Assembly: GCA_002840095.1 (NCBI GenBank)
Contig: PGZL01000002.1
Location: 93,872 to 157,871 of the forward strand
Length of the DNA stretch: 64,000 bases
Direction: 5' to 3'
Source of the DNA: Gammaproteobacteria bacterium HGW-Gammaproteobacteria-1
GTDB taxonomy: Bacteria > Pseudomonadota > Gammaproteobacteria > Thiohalomonadales > Thiohalomonadaceae
In this document: in pieces, positions 33,583-44,600 of the stretch
How the letters are laid out: each line of letters opens with the position of its first letter
Position numbering within the stretch: the first letter of the stretch is position 1
Notes under the pieces: generated by a model
Seen by the model: the letters and a program-made list of their open reading frames with translations, nothing else
The model's database searches: none
What the model was told of the DNA's origin: nothing
Translations under genes and position numbers: made by a program

Positions 33583-33710
33583 GTTGGCAGCCTGCTGGGT
33601 GGGCGCGTCAGCCAGGAAATCCTGCAGGATGAGTTGCAGCGCTTGATGAAATGTCGGAGGAAGGTATTCCCGGTGTAATTGAAGACGGGAAGCAACGCGA
33701 CTATACCGAT
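33583..33710 (+). pseudogene. tpsA fragment 3 fused to a toxin-gene remnant
   Basis: Bases 33583-33638 encode GSLLGGRVSQEILQDEL, matching tpsA near 36246-36293 (GGLLGVRVSKEILQDEL). Directly after, in a different frame, GCGCTTGATGAAATGTC onward encodes ALDEMSEEGIPGVIEDGKQ, matching ALDELSEKGISGVLEEKKQ near the end of the toxin-like gene at 30039-30959. This is a clean junction between a tpsA piece and a toxin-gene 3' end. Confidence 0.8.
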
Positions 33711-33713
33711 GCT

Positions 33714-34160
33714 ATGAAACATGTATCCAATGAAAAGGCAATGAGCCTGAGAATGGCGTATGGCTTTGTTTTTTTATTGTTTGTAGTTGGTGTTGTTATG
33801 GTCGCTGTGCCGGTAGATGCACTGCTTGACATGCGCTCCCAAATTGAATCTCAATCTGAATTGGTTGTTTTTAAAAAGGGGGCACTTTATCTGTTCGGTG
33901 GCGGGTTGCTGCTGATCATATTATTCATTTGGGTCACGTATGCGATGATTTCGGGCAAGCCGTTGCCTAAGAAATTTGAAAAAATTGGTTTTGCCATATT
34001 CGGGGTGTGTCTTGCTTTGATATTTGTAATCCCTACAACCCTGCATTTGGCTGTGGAGCAAAATCTGACGGATAAGGGCTATGTAATCTGCGAGGCCAAA
34101 TCCACCCAATGGTTGCACGTGCGTACCATCGTCTATACGAAAACGCTGCCATGCGACTGA
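33714..34160 (+). CDS. Candidate immunity protein, paralogue 2
   Basis: A 148-residue membrane protein paralogous to 30956-31402. It has the same segment layout (MAYGFVFLLFVVGVVMVAVP; LYLFGGGLLLIILFIWVTYA) and an almost identical C-terminal 25 residues (CEAKSTQWLHVRTIVYTKTL). I chose ATG at 33714 because sequence from 33651 to 33713 matches the tail of the toxin-like gene, not an immunity N-terminus. It therefore appears to be an orphan whose cognate toxin has been reduced to a remnant. Confidence 0.7.
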   Translation: MKHVSNEKAMSLRMAYGFVFLLFVVGVVMVAVPVDALLDMRSQIESQSELVVFKKGALYLFGGGLLLIILFIWVTYAMISGKPLPKKFEKIGFAIFGVCLALIFVIPTTLHLAVEQNLTDKGYVICEAKSTQWLHVRTIVYTKTLPCD

Positions 34161-34690
34161 GCGAGCCACAATCAAGGTATCCATTCATGAACGCGCTCTA
34201 GCCCGGTCTCCTGGCGGTGCGCACGCAATAATGCACTGTAATTGTCGGACATCACAATTCCATTGGAAAAACTTCGGCAAATATTCGACAATAGGCCCCG
34301 CTGACGCGGTGCTCTGACCAAGGCACGTGGGGAGGGATTCCCTAGTTAATCCCTCTACAATCCCCGCATGTAAAGCCGCAGGCCGTCCACACTCGGACGC
34401 CCGGTTTACGAGAGCGCAGCTAATTGTCACCAGTCATAGGTATGACTGCGTGGCCAGGACAACCCTACTGGATTGGGGCTGACACGGATGGTTATCTTGA
34501 TTACTGCCATATCATCTAGGCGCCACGCGCCACCTTCTCCCGACTTGTCGCGTTCCAACCGGCACCACTGCTGGCCGCTGCGCCGTTCACTATCCCCCGG
34601 CAGGCAAGGCTACGGGCCGTTCATACGTCGTAGGCTACCAGGCTTCCGAATAGCCGCTGCACTGCCGACTGCGCCCCCACACCAGCCTGA
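34078..34690. repeat. Long direct repeat, copy C
   Basis: Starts inside the 3' coding end of immunity paralogue 2 and runs to about 34690. It carries CAGTCATAGGTATGACTG (34431-34448) and the stem AGGGATT/AATCCCT. It shares GGGCCGTTCATACGTCGTAG and CCAGGCTTCCGAATAGCCGC with copy A, which B lacks. No gene lies between 34161 and 34774. Confidence 0.85.
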
Positions 34691-34774
34691 TAGGGCATTC
34701 ACCTTTGTCGCGCAACCGCGCGCGACAGCATCCCATTGACCCTGAGATATTCCGCCAAGGAAAGGATTCACGTA

Positions 34775-35581
34775 ATGAAACACGTATTCAAATCACACTG
34801 GTTTATCCGTAGCACGCTGCTGGTCCTGTTGGCCGGTTTGGTCCTGCACGGGTGTGGGGGTAGCAGCTCCACGCCAGCGAATGCCAATCCGACCGGGTAT
34901 TACAGCAACAACGGCACGGCCTTGGTAAAGCAGACGGATGACACCACCGATTTAAGCATTACCGATTTGCAGGCCATGGTCAGCGGCAACCGCATCATCA
35001 TGATGAGCGCCGCGAAGAACCTGGTCTATGACGGGACGATTACCAGCATCAATCAGAGCAGCTATACCGCGACCTTCACGATATACAGCAGCGGCCAGAA
35101 TCCGATTTCGGCAACCGCCACCGGTACCATCACTCAAGGCTCATCGATCACCGGCACCCTGACAGGAACCGGTGCAGGCAACGGCACGTTTAACGTCATT
35201 TATGCACTGAATAACGACCCGGCGGCAATATCGCGGATTTCGACGGAGGGGACGGTCAACGTGTGGGGTGGGTATGATAATGGATCCATTAATTCTCATG
35301 CATATTTTGTAAGCAACGTGGGCGCGCTTTCGGCAGCCGATACCTCTGGACCAGTCAGTACTTTTAACGGTTGTGAGATGAGTGGCACCTTTGTTCCCGT
35401 AACCGGGGCGAATGTGTATACCATCTTTGTAACGGTGACTAACTGCGCTGACACAACTGTCAACGGTACTGATTACGCAGGGCTGGCCGCTACGCGCAGC
35501 GACGTCGATCCGGATGATCGCATGGCATTTTCGGTTTCCAACGGCAACTGGAGTTTAAACACCGAATTTTGGTTAGACTAA
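34775..35581 (+). CDS. Lipoprotein upstream of tpsA
   Basis: A 268-residue lipoprotein: MKHVFKSHWFIRSTLLVLLA then GLVLHGC gives lipobox Cys27, followed by a Gly/Ser-rich linker and a Thr/Ser/Asn-rich strand-repeat body. AAGGAAAGGA precedes ATG 34775. No family recognised. It is 38 bases upstream of tpsA and could be co-transcribed, perhaps as an outer-membrane accessory. Confidence 0.7.
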   Translation: MKHVFKSHWFIRSTLLVLLAGLVLHGCGGSSSTPANANPTGYYSNNGTALVKQTDDTTDLSITDLQAMVSGNRIIMMSAAKNLVYDGTITSINQSSYTATFTIYSSGQNPISATATGTITQGSSITGTLTGTGAGNGTFNVIYALNNDPAAISRISTEGTVNVWGGYDNGSINSHAYFVSNVGALSAADTSGPVSTFNGCEMSGTFVPVTGANVYTIFVTVTNCADTTVNGTDYAGLAATRSDVDPDDRMAFSVSNGNWSLNTEFWLD

Positions 35582-35619
35582 TTTTGTGAACTCGTATCAC
35601 AAATAGTTTTGGGAAGGAA

Positions 35620-38600
35620 ATGAGTGTGAAACAGGTACGCACGAGCTTCACGTTGCGCCGTTGTGCACAGGCAGTGCGCAGCGCTGTGCTCTTAATGGCG
35701 GCTGGGAACGCCGGGGCCAGTCCTGAAGGCGGACAAGTCATTGGTGGCTCGGGGAGTATCACACAGTCCGGTCTGAACACTACAGTCAACCAAACTACCC
35801 AGAACATGGCGATCAACTGGCAGTCGTACAACGTCAACGTCGATGAGCGTGTGCAGTATATCCAGCCGAACAGTTCTTCCATCTCCCTCAACCGCATCCT
35901 GAGCAACAACGGCTCCACCATCGCCGGGCGCATTGATGCCAACGGCCAAGTCATCCTGGTCAACCCCAACGGCGTCTTCTTCACCCCCACCTCCGTGGTC
36001 AATGTCGGCGGAATCATCGCCTCGGGTCTCGACATCGCGCCGTCCGACTTCATGAACGGCAGTTACATCTTCAATGAAGTGCTGGGCAGTGAAGGCAAGG
36101 TCGTCAACAGCGGCACCATCAATGCCTCGGTGGGAGGCAATGTCGCGCTCATCGGCAAGCAGGTGGAGAACGATGGCTTGATCGTCGCCAATCTCGGGAC
36201 GGTATCGCTCGCCGCTGGCAAACAGGCCGTGTTGACCTTCGACAATGGTGGCCTGCTGGGTGTGCGGGTCAGCAAGGAAATCCTGCAGGACGAATTGGGC
36301 GTCGATCCGGCGGTGATGAACGGCGGCGAGATCCACGCCGAGGGCGGGCGGGTGCTTCTGACCGCCAGCACCAGCCAGGACGTGTTTTCCCAGGCAGTGA
36401 ATACTGCGGGGCTGGATCAGGCCACTAGCGTCGTCGCCAATGCAGACGGCAGCTTTACCCTGGGCGGTGGCGCGGACGTTGTCAACAGCGGAACAATCGA
36501 TACCTCTACTGCCTCGAGCGATCAAAATGTGGGCCGAATCGTCCTGCTCGGCGAGAACGTCACCAGCAGTGGTGCACTGCATGCTAATACCGCCGGTGGT
36601 AATGGTGGGGAGATCGAACTGCAAGCTCATAATAAGACGCTGTTAACGGGAAATAGTCTCACCTCTGTGCGTGCCGAAAGTGAGGGTAAAGGCGGAACGA
36701 TCAAAGTCCTGGGAGACAAGGTAGGACTGTTCGATGTCACGACGGTCGATGCCTCTGGCGCTGACGGCGGCGGGCAGGTACTGATCGGCGGAGACTATCA
36801 AGGTAATAATTCGAATATCCGTAATGCCAGCCGGACTACCGTGGCACAGGAGACCGCAATCTATGCCGATGCGCTTGACCATGGAGATGGCGGTCGAATC
36901 ATCGTATGGGCCGACGAATATACGCGCTATTACGGAAATCTGTATGCCCGCGGAGGGAGGAATGGCGGCGCCGGCGGATTTGCAGAAGTGTCAGGAAAAG
37001 AGGGGTTGATATTTGAAGCGGGAGTAACTGACCTGTCAGCGGGAATGGGCGACGCAGGCCTGCTATTACTGGACCCAAAGAATATCACGATCAGTACAGA
37101 AAATACTTCACATTCCTTCTCGTCCCCAAATTTATATAACAGCTTTAACGATATCTCTGATACGCCTACGGTTTTGAATAATCGCGATCTAGCAAATCGT
37201 TTAACATCAAGTGATGTTACGCTGCAAGCGAATAACAATATTACATTCGCTGCTAACGTGACATCTACTCAGACGACTGATGGTTCTTCTGCTTTAAGTA
37301 ACAATCTCACTGTTAATGCAGGTGGTTCAATCATTATTAATGATGGCGTGAGTATTGCGCTCAATAACGCAGATTTTATTGCAGTCATTAATCATGGTGG
37401 CGCTATCTCTGCTAATCGAGACCCCGGTCTTGCCGAGTTCGCTATGGGCGCTGGTTCAAGTATCACTACCGATGGTGGAGATATTGGTATTACTACGGGG
37501 GGGTTCATTGATTATAGCAATGCCGATAAAGATACTTTAGTCGAGAACATCGGAAATATTTCACTGCGAACATTAAGTTCGTCAGGGATCGGCAATAGAG
37601 CTGCCGGTTCTATCACGATAATCAACAGTACGGGTAATATAAGCGTTAATGGCGTGATGTCGGCGAACGGTAATTCAACCAATTGGCATGGCGAGCTTGG
37701 AGGGAATGTAGTACTGACTGCAAGCAGTGGCGACGTTAGCGTAAATGCACAGATTTCGGCTAATGGCGGTGATGCTAGTGAAGCTGGTTGGAATGGCGCC
37801 AATGCCGGAGGTATCGTCATATCCGCGGGGAATGACGCGGTTCTGAACGCAGGGATTTCAGCAAATGGTGGTCTCGCATGGGGGAATGGATCCGATCCGT
37901 CCGAAACGGCAGGCAATGGTGGCGCCATTTCAGTTTCGGCAGGGCGAGATGTTTTAGTTTATGGTGCAATCACTGCAAATGGTGGGAATACAAAGGCAGA
38001 CAGCAACGGCGCAAATGCCGGTAATGCGGCCGCCCAAGTTACAATATATTCCACCGATTACTCAGGGGTTTCATTCACTGCAGGTAGAGATCAAACTATC
38101 GCTTCAAATATTTCTGCCGCTAAAGGTGTCTTGGGTGGATTAGGCAATGAAGGCAGCTCCGCCGCCATTTCGTTCAATGGTAATAGTACAAACAATATCT
38201 TCAACATCAATAACGATATCACTCTCAGCGGTTCTTCCGTCACGGTTAACGGCAACGGCGGCGACGACACCTTGGTGCGTGGCGGGGCTTCCACCGATAA
38301 CACATGGAATTTGGACGCAGCTAATGGGGGCACTTTAGCATTTGGTGCCAACACAATCAGTTTTAATGATATCGCCAACCTCACCGGCAACACCGCAGTT
38401 GACAGTTTCACCCTTCAATCAGGTGGCGAACTGACGGGCCTGATCTCAGGCGGCGATGGTTTGCCCGATACCCTGGCTATCAATAAAGACAATACAGTAG
38501 TACAGCTCCACGATTCATCCGGTTCGCTGGCGAATGTGGTCAACAGATTAGACGTTACAGGGATTGAAACCGTCACCGATTCGACCGACACGACCGTTGC

Positions 38601-41600
38601 TAATGTCGTGTTTGCTGACGACTCCGCAAATACCTGGGATTTCTCCTCGACGGGCATAACAGTGAAACCGACGACAGGCGCCAGTGCGGACAACACTGTC
38701 ACCTTGATTGGATATTCCCAATTCAATGGCGGCACTGGAGCAGATGCGGCGAATTTCAGCACGTCTTTCGACGGCACTTTCAATGGTGGCGACGGCGTTG
38801 ATGAGATAACTCTCGCAGCAGGTGCTGTGATTAACGGGTCGGTTAACGGGAATGCCGGCGCGGATCAATTTTACATCATAGCGGCGGTTGCCGGTGCGCT
38901 CAACGGCGGTGACGATAACGATACGTTCTATGTCCAGGCCGACGACGTTACCGCCACAATCGACGGTGGTAGTGGCGGGACAAATGCGGACCGTGTAGTT
39001 GCGAATGATTCCAGCAATAAGAACGTCTGGAGTATCGACGGTGACGGAACGGGAGCACTACAAAATACCGAGACCGTTACGTTCACCAATATCGAGAATC
39101 TTACCGGCGGCACCGGCGTGGATGAATTTATCCTTGCCAGTACAGGTTCATTGGCCGGCATCATCGACGGTGGCGCCGGAACAACGGTGACGGATACGTT
39201 GCAAATCGATACTGACGGGACCACGGTGCAGTTGTCGCAGGACGCAGCGCAAACCCCGGTGGGAAGCCGGGTGAATGTGACGGGTGTGGAGACCATTACG
39301 GCGAATAGCGCATCGAACAATCCGAATATCATCTATGCGGATAACATCGCCAACACCTGGACAATCGGCGGCGCGGCGACCAGCCAGGTAGCCCCGACGA
39401 CCGGCGCTGCAGCGGATAATACGGTCCGCTTTGTCAACTTCTCGGAACTGAATGGCGGCACCGCCGAGGATGTCTTCGCGATCAACAGCGATCAAAGCTG
39501 GACCCTCAATGGTGGTGCTGGCGCAGATCAGTTTGATATCGGTGCAAATTATTCCGGTAGCATGTACGGTGAAGCCGGTGCAGATATCTTCAGGCTGTCC
39601 GCCACAGGACTGACCCTCAGTGGCGCTATTTATGGTGGCGCCGATAACGACGAATTCATTGCGGCGAACGAGATAAACTACTGGACCATCAGTGGTCAGG
39701 ATAGCGGCGGCCTGTATCAGGATTCTGGCAGGACTGTCCTGCGTGCAGGATTCACATCGGTAGAGAGCGTTACCGGCAACGCCTCTGCGGACGAATTTCT
39801 GATAGGCCCGAGCGGCGGTATCAGCCAAGTGCTAAGCGGCGGAGCCGATACTGACAACACTCTGATTGGCCGCGATGACGACAATGAATGGAGCCTCACC
39901 GGCTCAGATACGGGGGCGTTGTATATCGATAACAACGCTGCCGGCTTTGGTACTGCTTATGTAAATAGCTTTTCCGGTATTCAGAACGTCACTGGTGGCA
40001 GTGGCGCCGACCGATTTGTGATAGGCGATACCGGATCGAACTCAGGATTGTTGGATGGTGCCGGTGGCGCGAATGTTTTGGTGGGTCGCAATACTGCGAA
40101 CGAATGGGATGTGAATACTGCCAACGGTGGCGCTTTGTATGACGATAATGGCGCGGCAGGATTTGGCAATTCCTATGTCAATACCTTTGCCAATATCCAA
40201 AGTCTCCTTGGCGGCACCGCCGGGGATCGGTTTGTAATGGGTTCGAGCGGTTCAGTTACCGCGATCGACGGCAGGAGTGCCGCCGGCAATACTTTGGTTG
40301 CCCGTCAGGGCGTGACGAATATCTGGACCTTTACGGACGCCGAGTCCGGTTCGTTGGCTGAAGGCAGTACGACTTATGTTCCTTCATTTTCGAATATACA
40401 AAGCTTTGTGGGCGGCGGTGCTGCCGGCGGCGAATGGGCTGACTTGTCGTCTATCTCATCAGTAAATGTGGGGAACTATTTCGGCTTTACCGGCATTATC
40501 GGCAATGGGACTAACACATTGGTTGGTCAGGATGGAACGGATAACTTTTGGAGTGTCCAAGTTGTTTCTGACGTCAATGGCGCGGATACGGACGGTATTA
40601 ACGATGGTACCTTTACGAACGCCAATGGCACGCTGACCTTTATAGATTTTGCCAATCTAACCGGTGGGGACCGGGTGGATACCTTCACGTTCGAGGCCGG
40701 TGGCGATATTACCGGGAGCGTTCATGGCGGTGCCGGCAATGATGTATTCAATATTGCAGCATCGGTCGGCGCAACCATTTCCGGCGATTCGGGTATCGAC
40801 AATTTTCATATCAATGGTGAGAATTTGGCCCTTAACCTCGATGGGGGGGGCGACTCGGATGTATTGCATGCCCCGGACTTCGCCAATAACTGGTCACTAA
40901 ATGCGCAGTCCACGAACTCTACGCTAAAAAGTGGAGCAGGAGTCAATGTCGTCAGTTTCACCGACATAGAAACCCTCAACGGCGGCACACACAATGACAC
41001 GTTTTCATTCAATGTCGATCCCTTGACTGCGGGTTACACGCTAGCAGACGGTGGGGATTCGGGATTTGATACGGTCAGTATTGCGACGATAGGTGGCACC
41101 TTGAGCCTGTCTACGTTCAGCGGTATGGAGCGGCTGATAGGCAACGGCGACTGGAGTACGTTAGTTGGTGATACAGCCAATGACTGGTCGATCACGGGCG
41201 CCAACGACGGTGTGGTAAATGGCATTGAGTTCATCGATTTCGGCAATCTAAACGGCGGCAGCGGTATTGACACATTTACCGTGGCAGCCGGCGCATCGAT
41301 TACAGGCGTCGTCGATGGTGTCGGTACAGGCAACACGCTGACTGTTGCAAGCGCGACTGGCGACACAGTCACCTGGACGATCGATGGTACGGATACCGGA
41401 ATTGTCGCCAGCCGGGTGGGTCGCTTTTCCAATATTGGCGAATTGGCTGGTGCCGAAGGCAATGATAATTTCACGCTCACAGGTACCACTCCATCCGTGT
41501 CGGTGTCCCTCGATGGTGGCAACGGCACGAACACCTTGACGGGTGATGACGATGTCAACGTTTGGACCATTACTGGTTCAAATGATGGTGAGCTGAACGG

Positions 41601-44600
41601 GATGACGTTTACGAGCTTTGGTGCGCTCAATGGTGGGGCAAATACCGATACCTTTACCCTGAATGACACCATTGTTTTTAATGGTTCGATCAGCGGCGGT
41701 GGCGGTACCGCTGATGAATTGCTTGCCAGCAACCGGTCCAATGTCTGGACGATTACCGGTGCGAGTACGGGTTCGGTCACAGGCTTGACCGGTGGTTTTT
41801 CGAATATGGAAATCCTTACCGGTAATGTCCAGCAGGACACCTTTACCCTGAATGACACCGCTGATTTTGCCGGCTCGATCAACGGTGGCGGCGGTACGGC
41901 TGATGAACTGCGTGGCGGCAACCGGTCCAATGTCTGGCAGATCACCGGTGCGACGACGGGTACGGTCACAGGCCTGACCGGCAGTTTTTCGAATGTGGAA
42001 ATTCTTACCGGCAATGCCTTGCAGGACACCTTTACCCTGAATGACACGGCCAACTTCTCCGGGTCGATCAATGGTGGCGGCGGTACGGCCGATGAACTGC
42101 GTGGCGGTAACCGGATCAATGCCTGGCAGATTACCGGTACCACGACGGGTACGGTCACGGGCCTGACTGGTAATTTCTCGAATGTGGAAATTATCACCGG
42201 CAATGCTTCGCAGGACACCTTTAACCTGAGTGACACGGCCAACTTCTCCGGGTCGATCGACGGCGGCGGCGGTACGGCCGATGAACTGCGTGGCGGCAAC
42301 CGGGCCAACGCCTGGCAGATTACCGGTACCACGATGGGTACGGTCACAGGCCTGACAGGTAATTTCTCGAATGTGGAAATTCTCACCGGCAATGCCTTGC
42401 AGGACACCTTTACCCTGAATGACACGGCCAACTTCTCCGGGTCGATCAATGGTGGTGGCGGTACGGACGATGAATTGCGTGGCGGCAACCGGGCCAATGC
42501 CTGGCAGATTACCGGCGCGACGACGGGTACGGTCTCAGGCCTGACTAGCGGCTTTTCGAATGTGGAAGTTCTCACTGGCAATGCCGAGCAGGATACCTTC
42601 ACCCTGAATGACTCCGCTGATTTTGCCGGGTCGATAAACGGTGGTGGCGGTGCGACAGACGAGTTGCGTGGCGGCAACCGGGCCAATGCTTGGCAGATTA
42701 CCGGCGCGACGACGGGCACGGTCTCAGGCCTGACTAGCGGCTTTTCGAATGTGGAAGTTCTCACCGGCAATGCCCAGCGGGACACCTTCACCCTGAATGA
42801 CTCCGCGGATTTTACCGGGTCTATAAATGGTGGTGCTGGTACGGCTGACGAACTGCGTGCCGGCGACCGGGCCAATTCCTGGCAGATCACTGGTGTAAAC
42901 AATACTGGCGTCGTGACGGGAATCACGGGCACATTCAGCAATGTGGAGCGGCTCACCGGCAACAATAGTCAGGACAATTTCAGCTTGCATGCTTCCATCA
43001 GTTTTGCCGGAGACATCGATGGTGGTGGTGGGACAAACACCTTGACCGGTGGCGCCAGGACGAATGACTGGAGCATTGATGCTGTCGATGGAGGGACCGT
43101 TACTGGTCTCGGTGCCGGCAACACCTTTGCCAATATTCAGAACTTGAACGGCTCGTCTGGTAACTTTAACGATACCTTCGTCTTCCAGAATGGAGGGAGT
43201 ATCTCGGGTCTGATCATTGGGGGTGTGCAGGCGATCGGCGGCGAAGACGTTGTAAATATGTCAGCAATTAACGCCGACATCTCGGTGCGGATTGGTGTTG
43301 GCCAGGACATCGTCGGTATCGAAAGAGTAATTGGTAACAATGATGGTGTTGCCAGCACTACATACAACAGTGAGCTGGTGGGCGAGAACAACGGAAACAG
43401 CTGGACTATCAGTGGGACCAATACCGGCAGTGTTGACGGTGTGAATTTTGTCAACTTTAACAATCTCACAGGTAACTCGGGTGGCGACACTTTTGTTGTT
43501 GAGTCCGGTGGGGACATAACAGGGATGATTGACGGTGGAGCGCCGAATAGAACCCCCTGGAATAGCGTTGATGTGTGGACGCCTGTTAATACGTCTACCG
43601 AAGACGTCTTGGATTTAAGCCAGCTTTCCACCGTGGACACCGTGATTGATACGGATTTTACAAATATCGAACTGGTTATTGGCAACGGGGGCGATAGCAC
43701 TCTGCGCAGTGGACAGGACAACAACGACTGGCTGATATTGGGACAGGGAACGGGAGTTGTAAACGCAACGGAGTTCAGGGATTTCAACTCCATCGTCGGT
43801 GGGGGCGGCAATGACACCTTCCGTGTGCAAGATGCGTTCGGGGGAAGCATTGACGGCGGCGGCGGAGCAGGAACCGACTCGATCGATTATAGCGCCATGA
43901 CATCACAGACGGTGGTGCTCGGTGGATCGCTGGGCATCAGCGATATTGAGCAAGTTATAGGCAATGGTGCAGGCTTTGTAATGCATGGTATGGATGGCGC
44001 GGTGAATACCTGGGCCATTACTGGGCAGAATTCCGGCAGCGTGTCCGCTGGCGCTGAAGATCTGACGTTTATAAACTTCCATAGCCTCGAAGGCGGTAAC
44101 GATGTCGATAACTTTGCCGTCACCGGCAATGGTTCTATTGCCGGTCTGATTAGCGGCGGTGTTGGTTCCGATACCCTGTCTATCGATCTTACAGGTCGTA
44201 CTTCGTCAACAGGGCAAATCAATTTCGATGGCGGTGGTGATCCCGGTGACAGAATAACGGTGACCGGTCCGGCAGGTGTATACCACGAAACCTACAGAGC
44301 CAATCAGTTTGTGGCCAATATTTCCGATTACTTCGACCAGCTCGCATACAGCAGTAATAATGCCAGCCTTGTCGTGAACTACCATGGGGTTGGCACTGTC
44401 ACTGACGAAATCGACGTTAACAATCTGACTGTCCACGGGGCAGGACAAGGAGCGCTGATATACCTTGGCAATAATTCGTTCACGGTGAGTAACAGTTTGA
44501 GCGGATACGTTGATTATGCCGACGGCAGCAAACGAAATATCACCGTGCTGGCAGAAGGCGGCACTGGCGTTGCCATAACTGGCGCAGTTTCTCTTCCGGG

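Noticed and set aside
41034-42965. A 643-codon minus-strand frame opposite the tpsA repeats
   Set aside because: It repeats with the same 189-bp period because it mirrors the tandem repeats; Pro/Ser/Val-rich with no start signal.
41575-42970. Regular repeats considered as a CRISPR array
   Set aside because: Units are 189 bp, continuous and coding, with no short repeats separated by unique spacers and no cas genes.
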